A DNA stretch of 64,000 bases from Mycolicibacterium neworleansense (GCF_001245615.1 NZ_CWKH01000003.1:682001-746000), one strand, 5' to 3'; shown: positions 9,526-18,452, numbered from the stretch's first letter. A program made the numbers and translations. Notes: generated by a model not told the origin, from the sequence alone.

Positions 9526-11532
9526 TCATACCTCGATCGGCGGGTGCAGCCTGTCCATGGTGTATTGCCGGTCTCTTCGCGCGGCCCACGAACTGGCCGC
9601 CAGCGAAACCACCAGCACACCGGCCAGCACCGCGATCGCGATCCACAACCGCGAATCGATCCCGCCGACGATCAACTGGCGAAGGCCGTTGACCGCGTAG
9701 GTCATCGGGTCCACCGGGTGCAGGATCTGGAACGGTTTGGCCGTGGTCTCCACCGGGTAGATGCCGCCGGCCGAGACCAGTTGCAGCATCAGAAAAGCCA
9801 GCGTGACCACCCGGCCCACCGACACCCCGAACAGCGCGTTGAACGCCTGGATCAGGGCCAGGAAGGTGCCCGCGACCAGCAGCAGGAACGCCACGGTGGC
9901 CATCGGGTACTTGGCCTGCAGCCCCACCCCGAAATGCACCACCACGTACATCACCACGACCTGGCAGACCACGATCAGCAGGGCGGGCCAATAGGAGGCC
10001 AGCACCACCCGCAGCGCGCCCAGCCCGTTGACCACCGGGCGGGACTGCAACGGCTTCAACAACATCCAGATGATGAGCGCGCCGATGAACAGCGCCAGCG
10101 GCAGGAAAAACGGCGCAAAACCGGTGCCGAAGGTGGCAGCCGGGTTGTGCGTCTCGATGTCCAGCGCCACCGGTGCGGCCAGGGTGCGCGCCACCTCGGT
10201 GCGCTGTTGCGGAGTCCAGGACGGGACCTGGGTGGAGCCTTCTTTGAGCGCGGTGGCCAGTTGCTGATTGCCGGCCTGCAGCTTTTCCGTTCCCGCGGCG
10301 AGTTCGCCCGCCCCGCTGGACAGTTGGCGCCCACCGTTGGCCAGTTGCACCAGGCCGCTGTTGAGCCGCTGGGCGCCGTCGTTGAGTTGGTGCGCACCGT
10401 CGCGCAATTTGACGACGTCGGAGCGCAACCCGCCGGTGACCGCCTTGGTGATGAACACCCGCAGCTTGCTGTTCGGATCGCCCAGCTCGCTCTCCAGTTG
10501 GGTGGCGTTGTCGCGCAACCGGATCAGACCCTCGTCCGTGGTGGGGTCCAGCCCGCGAGCCTGCAACAGCCGCTGCGCACCGGCCAGGAACTCCCCGGTG
10601 TCGCGCACCGTGGGATCGGGGCTGTTGCGCAGGATGCCGACCGCTTGATCGACGATCGCTGCGGCCTGGGCCTGATCGATGTTCAGCGCCGCAATCCGGT
10701 CGGTGGTCGAGCGCACCGCACCGGACAACCGCTGCGCGGCCATGCCAACCTCATTGGGGTCCAAGCCAAGTCCGCTGACCCGGTCGAGCACAGTCAGCAA
10801 CGGATCGGTTGCCTTGTCGACCGCCGTCGACAACTGCCTGGTGCCCGCGGCCAACTGCGAAGACCCGTCCCGCGCGGTGACCAGACCTGCGGTCAGGGCG
10901 TCGGCGCCGGCGGACAACCGGTGCGCACCGTCATTGGCCGCCGCGCTGCCGGTGGCCAACTGCTGCGCACCGTCGGCCGCCTTGACCAGACCGGCCCCGG
11001 CGTCGGTCAATCCGGTCAGCACGGTGCCGACGGTGCGTTCGCCGATGTTGGCGTTGATCTGGTTGATCACCTCACGAGCGGCGTTCTGGCCGATGATCGA
11101 ACCCAGGTAGTTGTTGGCGTCGTTGAACGTGAAGCGGACATTGGCCTGATGCGGCGAGCCACCGGACGGGGAGGTGATGCTGGTGCTGAAATCCTCGGGC
11201 AGCGTGATCGAGAAGTAGTACTTGCCGCTGGCCACCCCGTCGGCCGCCTCATGTGCCGAAACCCGGTGCAGCTGAAGTTGACCCGAATCCACCAGCGCAT
11301 CGGAGACCTCGTCACCGGCCTTGATCTGCTGCCCCTCCGCGACTGTGCCACGGTCCTCGTTGACCAGCGCCACCGGAACCTTGTCCACCTCGCCGAACGG
11401 GTTCCAGAACGCCCACAGATACATCGCGCCGTACAGCAGCGGCAGCAGGATCACCGTCACGAGCGCGATCCGCGGCATCGTGCCGCGTGAGAAGCGTTTG
11501 AGGTCGGTGCCCAACGACATTCCGGCTAGCAC
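9526..11532 (-). CDS. YhgE/Pip-family membrane protein
   Basis: About 668 residues. One N-terminal membrane helix ('VTVILLPLLYGAMYLWAF') is followed by a large extracytoplasmic region with heptad-like repeats ('RLSAGADALTAGLVTARDG', 'LNDGAQRLNSGLVQLANGG'). Five or six membrane helices fill the last 200 residues. This is the YhgE/Pip (phage infection protein-like) architecture, which overlaps ABC-2 permeases in its C-terminal part and links to secretion or envelope functions. GTG 11532 begins 2 bp after the upstream gene's stop, with AAAGGTGG ahead; ATG 11520 is an alternative. The pairing with the ABC-like protein upstream implies one complex. A substrate cannot be named. Confidence 0.8.
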   Translation of the reverse strand: MLAGMSLGTDLKRFSRGTMPRIALVTVILLPLLYGAMYLWAFWNPFGEVDKVPVALVNEDRGTVAEGQQIKAGDEVSDALVDSGQLQLHRVSAHEAADGVASGKYYFSITLPEDFSTSITSPSGGSPHQANVRFTFNDANNYLGSIIGQNAAREVINQINANIGERTVGTVLTGLTDAGAGLVKAADGAQQLATGSAAANDGAHRLSAGADALTAGLVTARDGSSQLAAGTRQLSTAVDKATDPLLTVLDRVSGLGLDPNEVGMAAQRLSGAVRSTTDRIAALNIDQAQAAAIVDQAVGILRNSPDPTVRDTGEFLAGAQRLLQARGLDPTTDEGLIRLRDNATQLESELGDPNSKLRVFITKAVTGGLRSDVVKLRDGAHQLNDGAQRLNSGLVQLANGGRQLSSGAGELAAGTEKLQAGNQQLATALKEGSTQVPSWTPQQRTEVARTLAAPVALDIETHNPAATFGTGFAPFFLPLALFIGALIIWMLLKPLQSRPVVNGLGALRVVLASYWPALLIVVCQVVVMYVVVHFGVGLQAKYPMATVAFLLLVAGTFLALIQAFNALFGVSVGRVVTLAFLMLQLVSAGGIYPVETTAKPFQILHPVDPMTYAVNGLRQLIVGGIDSRLWIAIAVLAGVLVVSLAASSWAARRDRQYTMDRLHPPIEV

Positions 11533-11534
11533 GG

Positions 11535-12275
11535 CTACTCGCCACCTTTCTGCGAACCGGCCAGTTCGGCCACGGTCGTGTTCGGTACGGTCACCTGCGC
11601 CCGCATGGCCGAGGCCAGATGGCCGGGCACACCGTTGACGGTCGCGGTGATCACCGTCTGCTTCTCCCCCAGCGCGATCAGCCGGCCCAGCAGAATGTCC
11701 CGGTTGCGGTCGTCGGTGAGGTGGTCGAGGTTGCCGACCACCAGCAGCCGCGGGGTCGAGGTGTTGGCCAGCGCGATGCGCAGCAGGATCTGATCGAGCT
11801 CGGTGAGCCCGTCGAAATACGACGTCAGCGACGGCAACGGCAGCTCGCCGAACACCGGCGCACACATGGCCGCCAGGTCATCCTGGTCGGCCCGGCCCAC
11901 CAGGGTGTACCAGGGTGCATCCCAGCGCCGCTGCTCGGTCACCAGGTCGCGGACCGTCACCGACTCCGACACCGTGTCGAGCTCATCGATCCCGGCCAGC
12001 GCCGCGGTGCGGAAGATGTCGGACGCCCGGGTGCGCCCGAACACGGTCAGCTGACCGCCCGCCGGCTTCATCCGTCCGGCCAGTGTCATCAGCAGCGCGG
12101 TGCGACCGGTGCCCGCCGGGGCGACCAGCACGGTGACGCCACCGTCGGCGATGTCGAGGTCGATGGGCCCGTACACCGGGCCCCACGGGCCACGCATCGT
12201 GATGCCGCGCGCAGTGAGGACCGGTGGCTTTTGCTCGTCCTCGCCGGTGTCAGGCTCGAGACTTTGCTCAGGCAT
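11535..12275 (-). CDS. ABC-type ATP-binding protein with degenerate motifs, partner of YhgE/Pip
   Basis: About 246 residues from ATG 12275 (GTG 12281 is possible). The fold order is that of an ABC nucleotide-binding domain, but the motifs are altered. Walker A reads A-P-A-G-T-G-R-T, with Arg in place of the invariant Lys. The signature region is 'GLTELDQILLRIALA' rather than LSGGQ. Walker B is 'LLVVGNLDHL', without the D-E pair. It may therefore bind nucleotide weakly, or regulate without hydrolysis. The stop lies 2 bp before the YhgE/Pip gene, so the two are coupled. The longer frame upstream to 12470 lacks similarity and crosses the M-box promoter region. Confidence 0.75.
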   Translation of the reverse strand: MPEQSLEPDTGEDEQKPPVLTARGITMRGPWGPVYGPIDLDIADGGVTVLVAPAGTGRTALLMTLAGRMKPAGGQLTVFGRTRASDIFRTAALAGIDELDTVSESVTVRDLVTEQRRWDAPWYTLVGRADQDDLAAMCAPVFGELPLPSLTSYFDGLTELDQILLRIALANTSTPRLLVVGNLDHLTDDRNRDILLGRLIALGEKQTVITATVNGVPGHLASAMRAQVTVPNTTVAELAGSQKGGE

Positions 12276-12463
12276 AGGCACATCACAACACATCGGGCGG
12301 GTGCGCACAGGCAACCACAAACCCCGGACACCCGCCGATTCTCGGGTGAAGGCAGCGCAAACGCTGGGCGGCTTGCGGTGACGGCGATCACGATCAAGGC
12401 GTGATGTGCCATACCCGAACAGGCACAACCGATTTGGCGTCGCAGACCTGACAGGCAACCGTG

Positions 12464-12493
12464 TTGACAATTTCGCGGTGTAGGGTTTCTAAT
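12464..12493 (+). promoter_or_regulatory. SigA-type promoter ahead of the M-box
   Basis: TTGACA at 12464-12469 and TCTAAT at 12488-12493 are 18 bp apart. The transcript would start about 12500, just where the riboswitch sequence begins. The remaining stretch 12282-12463, between this promoter and the divergent ABC-like gene, shows no gene or other clear signal. Confidence 0.6.
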
Positions 12494-12502
12494 GAAAACC
12501 GC

Positions 12503-12664
12503 GCTTCGTTAGGTGAGGCTCCTACACGAACACAGGCCACTGATCCGACGACGTCGAGAGACGCCCAGGGTTAGGACAGGTCTTCCCGGCCTAAGGGATG
12601 ACCCGAAGTGGCTTCCCACCTGCGGTGGGACACGTCGTGTAGTGCCAAAGCTCTGATGAGGAAG
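12503..12664 (+). ncRNA. M-box (ykoK leader) magnesium riboswitch
   Basis: The sequence follows the M-box consensus closely: TCGTTAGGTGAGGCTCCTAC near 12506, ACAGGCCACTGATCC, a GTCGAGAGACGCC turn, CCAGGGTTAGGACAGGTCTT, CCCGGCCTAAGGGATGACC, and GTGCCAAAGCTCTGATGAGG at the end. M-box RNAs fold on binding Mg2+ and shut off magnesium transporter genes. Just downstream, GAGGAAGT (12658-12665) can pair with ACTTCCTC (12702-12709) around a GGCCATATGGCC hairpin (about 12687-12698), a candidate expression platform with no T-run. The first large gene downstream is a magnesium P-type ATPase, which fits the role. Confidence 0.9.
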
Positions 12665-12784
12665 TGCTCGCGCCTCCCGGCGCGTCTGGCCATATGGCCG
12701 AACTTCCTCTTCAGCGCGTTCGCATCTGACGATTGCGTCAGGACCAGCGCCCTGTGCGCCCGACAGCGAGGAGGTGACGACGAC

Positions 12785-12868
12785 ATGACGTCAAGTGACA
12801 GTCCGTATCCCAGTCCGATTCGAAAACGTCTGTCCATAAGCACCTTTCCGCTGTCGATGACTGCCTAG
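12785..12868 (+). CDS. Possible 27-residue leader peptide between M-box and mgtA
   Basis: ATG 12785 follows a near-perfect ribosome binding site, AGGAGGTGA at about 12770-12777. The peptide begins 'MTSSDSPYPSPIRKRL' and ends 'PLSMTA' before TAG. The S-P-Y-P-S-P run is of note because proline-rich leader peptides sense low Mg2+ through slowed translation ahead of enterobacterial mgtA and mgtCBR. Whether that applies here is inference. No homologue is recognised, and the peptide could simply be spurious translation of the 5' UTR. Confidence 0.4.
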   Translation: MTSSDSPYPSPIRKRLSISTFPLSMTA

Positions 12869-12949
12869 ACCCACCCCGCACACCCCGCGGTGGGCGGTTG
12901 CCGCACGCCATTCGACGCGGAGAGCTCCGATTCAACTGGAGATGATCCG

Positions 12950-13123
12950 ATGCAGCGCAACACTTTTCTTCGTCATGCTCACGGCTTGATCACCGGCCCG
13001 ATCGCGTGGATCCACACCCGCGCGTCGCTGACCCCGCAGGAGCGGCACAACCTGAGGATGAGCAACACCCCGGTGGCGGTCCTGACCGCATCGCTGGGCG
13101 GTGGCTCACATACCCCTCGTTGA
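12950..13123 (+). CDS. Small protein of 57 residues upstream of mgtA, unknown
   Basis: ATG 12950 has GGAG eight bases upstream. The product starts 'MQRNTFLRHAHGLITGPIAW' and contains 'SLTPQERHNLRMSN'. It is basic with one weakly hydrophobic stretch (residues 12-21), with no clear signal peptide or membrane helix. I recognise no family. It sits 82 bp after the leader peptide and 132 bp before mgtA on the same transcript, so it would be under M-box control. It could be a small regulatory subunit of the transporter or a non-functional frame. Confidence 0.35.
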   Translation: MQRNTFLRHAHGLITGPIAWIHTRASLTPQERHNLRMSNTPVAVLTASLGGGSHTPR

Positions 13124-13255
13124 GCGAGTAGCCCAAATCAATTCGATCCGAACCCCTTTCATTCCGCGCACCACCTCAAGTCCACCGAATCGGTCCTCCC
13201 CCAGGCGGTTCGGTGTGACTTGTGGTGCGCGCTCACCACCGACTGGAGCCCACAG

Positions 13256-15943
13256 ATGAACGCCGCTGTCGAGCAAACCGCCCTGACGCCCACCAAGCAC
13301 GACGACCGCCGTCTGCCGCTGCGTGCGGCCGAGGAAGCTCACAACGATGTGGACGTCACGCTGGCCAACGTGAGGGCCCACCTCGACGGCCTGACCATCG
13401 AAGACGCCGCCCAACGCCTCGCCTGCGACGGCCCGAATGAAGTCGCCCACGACAAGGCGCCGCCCGCGCTGCTCCAGTTCCTGGAGGCCTTCAAGAACCC
13501 GTTCATCGCGGTACTCGTGGCGCTGGCCGCCATCAGCTCCGTCACCGACATCTACCTTCCCCTCCGCGCCGGGCAGGACGCGGACTACACCGGCGTCTTG
13601 ATCATCGTGATCATGGTCGGGCTCAGCGCCCTGCTGCGGTTCTGGCAGGAGTACCGCTCGGGCAAGGCGGCCGAGACACTCAAGGCGATGGTGCGGACAA
13701 CCGCGACAGTGCGGCGCCGGGCCAGCCCACATGCCACACCCGAACTCATCGAGATCCCGATGGCGCAGATCGTCACCGGTGACATCGTCCAACTGTCGGC
13801 CGGCGACATGATTCCGGCCGACCTCCGCCTGATCGATTCTCGCGACCTGTTCGTCAGCCAGGCAGCGCTGACGGGCGAGGCCCTGCCGGTGGAGAAGTAC
13901 GACACCTGCGGCGCCGACGACGAAGCCGACCCGCTCGACCTGCCCAGCATCTGCTTCATGGGCACCAACGTCGTCAGCGGCACGGCCACCGCGGTCGTCG
14001 TATCAACCGGCGTACACACCTATTTCGGCTCGCTGGCCAAGGCGGTCGTGGGCTCTCGTGCCGAAACGGCCTTCGACCGCGGCGTCAACAGCGTCAGCTG
14101 GCTGCTGATCAGGTTCATGTCGGTGATGGTGCCGATCGTGTTGTTCATCAACGGTTTCACCAAAGGCGACTGGCCCGAGGCGTTCCTGTTCGCACTCGCC
14201 GTCGCGGTCGGCCTCACCCCCGAGATGCTGCCGATGATCGTGTCGTCCAACCTGGCCAAAGGTGCCGTCGCATTGTCGCGTCGCAAGGTCGTGGTCAAGC
14301 GACTCAACGCGATCCAGAACTTCGGCGCGATGGACGTGCTGTGCACCGACAAGACCGGCACGCTCACCCAGGACCGGATCATCCTCGAGCATCACACAAA
14401 CGTCCGGGGCGATCGGGACGACAACGTGCTGGCCCTGGCCTGGCTCAACAGCTTTCATCAGAGCGGCGTCAAGAATCTGATGGATCGCGCTGTCCTGCAC
14501 TTCGCCGAAGGTATGCCCGAAGCGCTGCTCGCCGCGTCGTCGGCCTACCGCAAGGTTGATGAACTTCCGTTCGACTTCGAGCGCCGCCGGCTGTCCGTCG
14601 TCGTATCCGACGCCGACCGTGATCACCTACTGATCTGCAAGGGAGCGGTCGAGGAGATGCTCGCCGTGTCGACCCAGGTGTGGGACGGCGCAGCGGCCCG
14701 GGCCCTCACCGATGCCGACCGCGAGGCGCTTTCCGCAACAGCCCGCGACTACAACCGCGAGGGGTTCCGGGTGCTGCTGGTGGCCACCCGGGAGATCCCG
14801 CGCATCGAGTGCACCCACCGATACCGAGTCGAGGACGAGCGCGACCTCGTCATCCACGGCTTCCTGACCTTCCTCGATCCACCGAAGGAGACGGCCGCAC
14901 CGGCCATCACTGCACTGGCCGAACACGGAGTCACCGTGAAGGTCCTCACCGGTGACAACGAGGTGGTCAGCGCCAAGATCTGCCACGACGTGGGTCTCGA
15001 TCCCGGACAACCCGTTCTCGGCCCCGAGATCGATGCACTCGACGACGACGAACTGCGAGGCGTCGTCGACGAGACCACCGTGTTCGCGAAGCTCACGCCC
15101 CTGCAGAAGTCGCGCGTGCTGCGGGCACTGCAGGCCAACGGACACACCGTCGGATTCCTGGGCGACGGCATCAACGACGCACCGGCACTGCGTGACGCGG
15201 ATGTGGGCATCTCGGTCGACACCGGCACCGACATCGCCAAGGAATCGGCCGACATCATCCTGCTCGAAAAGAGCCTGATGGTGCTCGAGGAGGGCGTGAT
15301 CAAGGGCCGCGAGACGTTCGGCAACATCATCAAATACCTGAACATGACCGCCAGCTCGAACTTCGGCAACGTGTTCTCGGTATTGGTGGCCAGCGCCTTC
15401 ATCCCGTTCCTGCCCATGCTGGCGATCCACCTGCTGATCCAGAACCTGCTGTACGACATCTCGCAGCTGGCGCTGCCGTGGGACCGCATGGACAAGGAGT
15501 TCCTACTCAAGCCGCGCAAGTGGGACGCCAGGAACATCGGCCGGTTCATGATCTGGATGGGACCGACGTCCTCCATCTTCGACATCACCACCTTCGCGGT
15601 GATGTGGTACGTGTTCGCGGCCAACTCTCCTGAGATGCAATCGCTGTTCCAGTCCGGCTGGTTCATCGAAAGCCTGCTGTCGCAGACACTGGTCGTGCAC
15701 ATGCTGCGCACCCAGAAGATTCCGTTCATCCAGAGCACCGCGGCGCTGCCGGTACTGCTGACGACCGGGGCGGTATGCGTGCTCGGGATCCTCATCCCGT
15801 TCTCGCCGCTGGGGGCCGCCGTCGGATTGCAGCCCCTGCCGTGGGGGTACTTCGGATGGCTCGTCGCGACGCTGGTGTCCTACTGCGTCGTCGCTCAGAC
15901 CGTCAAGACCATCTACATCCGCAGGTTCGGTCAATGGTTCTGA
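13256..15943 (+). CDS. mgtA: Magnesium-translocating P-type ATPase, MgtA/MgtB type
   Basis: About 895 residues. Motifs in order: T-G-E-A-L-P-V-E-K in the actuator domain, the fourth-helix motif 'VGLTPEMLPMIV', phosphorylation site D-K-T-G-T-L-T with Asp365, 'KVLTGDNE' and 'GDGINDAPALRDADVGISV', then six C-terminal helices. The 'LTPEMLPMIVSSNLAKGA' stretch is characteristic of type IIIB Mg2+-ATPases (MgtA/B) rather than Ca2+ or K+ pumps. ATG 13256 has GGAG upstream; a longer start at 13220 lacks one. The M-box riboswitch about 600 bp upstream supports Mg2+ import as its role. Inner membrane. Confidence 0.9.
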   Translation: MNAAVEQTALTPTKHDDRRLPLRAAEEAHNDVDVTLANVRAHLDGLTIEDAAQRLACDGPNEVAHDKAPPALLQFLEAFKNPFIAVLVALAAISSVTDIYLPLRAGQDADYTGVLIIVIMVGLSALLRFWQEYRSGKAAETLKAMVRTTATVRRRASPHATPELIEIPMAQIVTGDIVQLSAGDMIPADLRLIDSRDLFVSQAALTGEALPVEKYDTCGADDEADPLDLPSICFMGTNVVSGTATAVVVSTGVHTYFGSLAKAVVGSRAETAFDRGVNSVSWLLIRFMSVMVPIVLFINGFTKGDWPEAFLFALAVAVGLTPEMLPMIVSSNLAKGAVALSRRKVVVKRLNAIQNFGAMDVLCTDKTGTLTQDRIILEHHTNVRGDRDDNVLALAWLNSFHQSGVKNLMDRAVLHFAEGMPEALLAASSAYRKVDELPFDFERRRLSVVVSDADRDHLLICKGAVEEMLAVSTQVWDGAAARALTDADREALSATARDYNREGFRVLLVATREIPRIECTHRYRVEDERDLVIHGFLTFLDPPKETAAPAITALAEHGVTVKVLTGDNEVVSAKICHDVGLDPGQPVLGPEIDALDDDELRGVVDETTVFAKLTPLQKSRVLRALQANGHTVGFLGDGINDAPALRDADVGISVDTGTDIAKESADIILLEKSLMVLEEGVIKGRETFGNIIKYLNMTASSNFGNVFSVLVASAFIPFLPMLAIHLLIQNLLYDISQLALPWDRMDKEFLLKPRKWDARNIGRFMIWMGPTSSIFDITTFAVMWYVFAANSPEMQSLFQSGWFIESLLSQTLVVHMLRTQKIPFIQSTAALPVLLTTGAVCVLGILIPFSPLGAAVGLQPLPWGYFGWLVATLVSYCVVAQTVKTIYIRRFGQWF

Positions 15944-15969
15944 GCGGCACTCGGTGGCATTGTGTCCAC

Positions 15970-16893
15970 ATGACCGTGTCAAGGACCTACCCGTCCGGTG
16001 TGCCCTGCTGGGTCGACACCGACCAGCAGGATGTGGCTGCCGCCCAACACTTTTACGGGCGGCTGTTCGGCTGGACGCTCGAGAACGTGCTGCCCGACGA
16101 CGCCGAGGATTCCTACCTGATCGCCACGCTGGACGGTCATGACGTGGCCGCGATCGCGTCTGCGCAGTCCGGGGACGAGATCGCCTGGAACACCTATGTG
16201 GCGGTGGACGACGCCGAGACGACGGCCACCGCGGTGACGGCTGCCGCCGGAACCGTGACGAGCGGGCCGGTCGACGCCGGGCCGGGCGGGCGGCAGGCCG
16301 GTTGCGTCGATCCCCGCGGCGCGCACTTCAAACTGTGGCAGCCGCGGCGACGCCTCGGCGCCCAGCTGGTCAATGTGCCCGGCACCTGGAATTTCAGCAA
16401 CCTGCAGACCAGCGATCCGCAGGCGGCCGCCACCTTCTACGGGCCGCTGTTCGGCTGGGAGTTCGACAACGCCGGGTTCGCGACGATGATCCGCCGCCCG
16501 GGTTACGCCGACCACCTCGCCGCGACCGTCGACCCCGACATCTTGGACCGCCACGCCGCCACCGGCACGCCGCCCGGGTTCTCCGACGCGGTGGGCTGGA
16601 TCGGGCAGCTCGCCGACGAGCAACAGCCCGAGCACTGGCAGGTGGCGTTCGCCGTGGCGAACCGCGACGATTCCGCAGCGCTGGCCGAAAAGCTCGGCGC
16701 CGCAGTAATTTCCAGCGACGACGCCGAATGGACGAAATCCGCCCTGATCCAGGACCCGCAGGGCGCCCGGCTGGTGCTGAGCCAGTTCAGCCCGCCGGAA
16801 GGCCGGTCACCATGCGGTTGCGCGTGCGGTAGAACAGCACCGCAGCACCGATCACCACCTCCGCCAGCGCCAGGCACATCGTCAAGCTCATGA
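15970..16893 (+). CDS. Two-domain VOC (glyoxalase-like) protein
   Basis: ATG 15970 gives 307 residues, with two tandem VOC units. Unit one spans about residues 1-125 ('FYGRLFGWTLENV' ... 'DPRGAHFKLWQP'); unit two about 135-265 ('FYGPLFGWEFDN' ... 'DPQGARLVLSQF'). This layout is shared with mycobacterial proteins of the LppY/CFP30-like VOC group, whose enzymatic role is largely unknown. The last 40 or so residues after 'LSQFSPPEG' are Cys/Pro/Ser-rich, unlike the family, and overlap the convergent membrane gene by 107 bp. This hints that the natural stop may have been lost by mutation. Confidence 0.75.
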   Translation: MTVSRTYPSGVPCWVDTDQQDVAAAQHFYGRLFGWTLENVLPDDAEDSYLIATLDGHDVAAIASAQSGDEIAWNTYVAVDDAETTATAVTAAAGTVTSGPVDAGPGGRQAGCVDPRGAHFKLWQPRRRLGAQLVNVPGTWNFSNLQTSDPQAAATFYGPLFGWEFDNAGFATMIRRPGYADHLAATVDPDILDRHAATGTPPGFSDAVGWIGQLADEQQPEHWQVAFAVANRDDSAALAEKLGAAVISSDDAEWTKSALIQDPQGARLVLSQFSPPEGRSPCGCACGRTAPQHRSPPPPAPGTSSSS

Positions 16894-17191
16894 GCGTCGA
16901 CTGTGCGGGCATCGTTGCGGCACCGGCCCCGTGATGGTGGCTCGGCATGGGCGTGTGCACGGCGATCATCGCCAGGTTCATCAGCGCGACCGTGCACCAC
17001 ACGCTCGGTGTGCCCCGCTGCCACAGATCACGCGCGCAGTACAGGCAGCCGATGATCATCGTGACCAGTAGTCCCCCGACGACAGCGTTGCCGGCGTGAC
17101 CGAGCATCAGCACGTGCAGCAGTGCCGAACTCGCGGCGAGCAGCGCACACGCCCGCCGTCCGAGGACGGCGGACGTGTGAACAGCGGACAT
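16787..17191 (-). CDS. Small four-helix membrane protein, unknown function
   Basis: The 134-residue protein shows four hydrophobic segments at about residues 11-30, 36-50, 64-78 and 100-120. A His-rich loop 'MPSHHHGAG' lies between the third and fourth and could bind a metal. The sequence resembles the DUF5134-like small membrane proteins of actinobacteria, but I am not sure of the family. It overlaps the convergent VOC gene by 107 bp at its 3' end. The upstream region to the asparaginase gene (17192-17372, divergent) may hold promoters for both. Confidence 0.6.
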   Translation of the reverse strand: MSAVHTSAVLGRRACALLAASSALLHVLMLGHAGNAVVGGLLVTMIIGCLYCARDLWQRGTPSVWCTVALMNLAMIAVHTPMPSHHHGAGAATMPAQSTLMSLTMCLALAEVVIGAAVLFYRTRNRMVTGLPAG

Positions 17192-17372
17192 GGCCTAATC
17201 CTCGCAGCAATGCGAGTCCGGTGCGGCGGGAACGTGGCGTGCACACCGGCCGAACGTCGGCTTGTGTGCCAGAAATCGGCCGAATCTCGACCACAAGGCA
17301 ACATTCGGCACCGCAACTCATGCGCTGGCGAAAGCCCGGTGCGTGTTCACATATCGCCGTAGCGTCTGCCCT

Positions 17373-18452
17373 ATGACGAACTTCGCAGCCCGCCGGTCCC
17401 GGTCGCGTCTGGCGATGGGGACAGTCCTTCTCGCCGCCGCGCTCACGGCCGCCTGTTCGACCAACACGACCTCGACCGACACCACGACGAACACACCTGG
17501 AGCCAAGGGTGACTCGGCACCGGGCCGGGTTGTGGTGATCACCACCGGGGGCACCATCGCGACGAGCACCGACGCCAACGGCGTGCGCCGCCCGACGGTC
17601 AGCGGCGCCGACCTGGCGGCCGGACTCGACGTCCAGGTCATGGACGTGATGAAGAAGGACAGTTCACAGCTGACCCCGGCCGACTGGGACGTGATCGGAG
17701 CGGCCGCCAAGAAGGCGGTGGCCGACGGCGCTTCCGGCGTGGTCATCACCCACGGCACCGACACCATGGAAGACACCGCCATGTGGTTGGACGTCACGTA
17801 CAACGGGCCGGCACCGATCGTGCTGACCGGGGCCCAGCGCAGCTCCGACGCCCCCGATGCCGACGGACCGACGAACCTGCGCGACGCGCTGACCGTGGCG
17901 TCCAGCCCTGCCGCCCGCGACCAGGGCGTGATGATCATGTTCGCCGGTGACGTCTTTCAAGCCCTGGGGACCCACAAGGTGAACACCCAGGACATCCACG
18001 CATTCGGCGGCACACCACCGATCGGATCCGTCGCCGACAACACCTTCACGCTGGACCACCCCGCACAGCGGCCCTTCCTCGGGGAGGTACCGGCGGTCAG
18101 CGCGCCGCGGGTCAACGTCGTCGCGGCCTACCCTGGCGACGGCGCCGGCCCGGTCGATGCCGCGGTGGCCGCGGGAGCGCGCGGAATCATCCTGGAAGCA
18201 CTGGGATCCGGCAACGCCGGTGACGGCGTGGTGGATGCGGTGCGCCGACACGCTCCGGCCGGGGTGGCCTTCGGAATCTCCAGCCGCGTCCCGACCGGGG
18301 AGGTCGTCGCCGAATACGGTCCCGGCGACGACATGGTCAAGGCCGGCGCGGTGATGGTTCCGCACCTGCGGCCCAGCCAGGCGCGAGTGCTGATGATGGC
18401 CGCGCTGGCCACCGGCAAGCCGGTGGTCGACACGATGAAACGCTGGGGCTAA
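17373..18452 (+). CDS. Lipoprotein type-II L-asparaginase
   Basis: ATG 17373 gives 359 residues. The signal peptide has a basic start, a hydrophobic core and a lipobox L-T-A-A-C with Cys28, followed by a Ser/Thr-rich linker. The catalytic domain carries both asparaginase signatures: T-T-G-G-T-I-A (57-63) with the nucleophile Thr, and '[13 protein letters not shown]' with the second Thr-Asp pair. It should hydrolyse asparagine to aspartate and ammonia outside the membrane, allowing nitrogen capture and local pH control. The usual length is about 330 residues, so this one is full length. It stands alone, convergent with the acyl-CoA synthetase gene downstream (4-bp overlap of the stops). Confidence 0.9.
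   Translation: MTNFAARRSRSRLAMGTVLLAAALTAACSTNTTSTDTTTNTPGAKGDSAPGRVVVITTGGTIATSTDANGVRRPTVSGADLAAGLDVQVMDVMKKDSSQLTPADWDVIGAAAKKAVADGASGVVITHGTDTMEDTAMWLDVTYNGPAPIVLTGAQRSSDAPDADGPTNLRDALTVASSPAARDQGVMIMFAGDVFQALGTHKVNTQDIHAFGGTPPIGSVADNTFTLDHPAQRPFLGEVPAVSAPRVNVVAAYPGDGAGPVDAAVAAGARGIILEALGSGNAGDGVVDAVRRHAPAGVAFGISSRVPTGEVVAEYGPGDDMVKAGAVMVPHLRPSQARVLMMAALATGKPVVDTMKRWG

Noticed and set aside
9454-11490. Long plus-strand frame of 678 codons opposite the YhgE/Pip gene
   Set aside because: The product is rich in Arg, Gln, His and Pro with no domain, typical of the antisense of a high-GC gene. The minus-strand frame has clear membrane and domain features.
11533-11865. Long N-terminal extension of the YhgE/Pip protein
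   Set aside because: It overlaps the ABC-like gene in another frame and has no membrane or domain sense; GTG 11532 or ATG 11520 fits.
12608-12784. Upstream extension of the leader peptide into the M-box
   Set aside because: It would translate the riboswitch itself; the strong Shine-Dalgarno is at 12770-12777.
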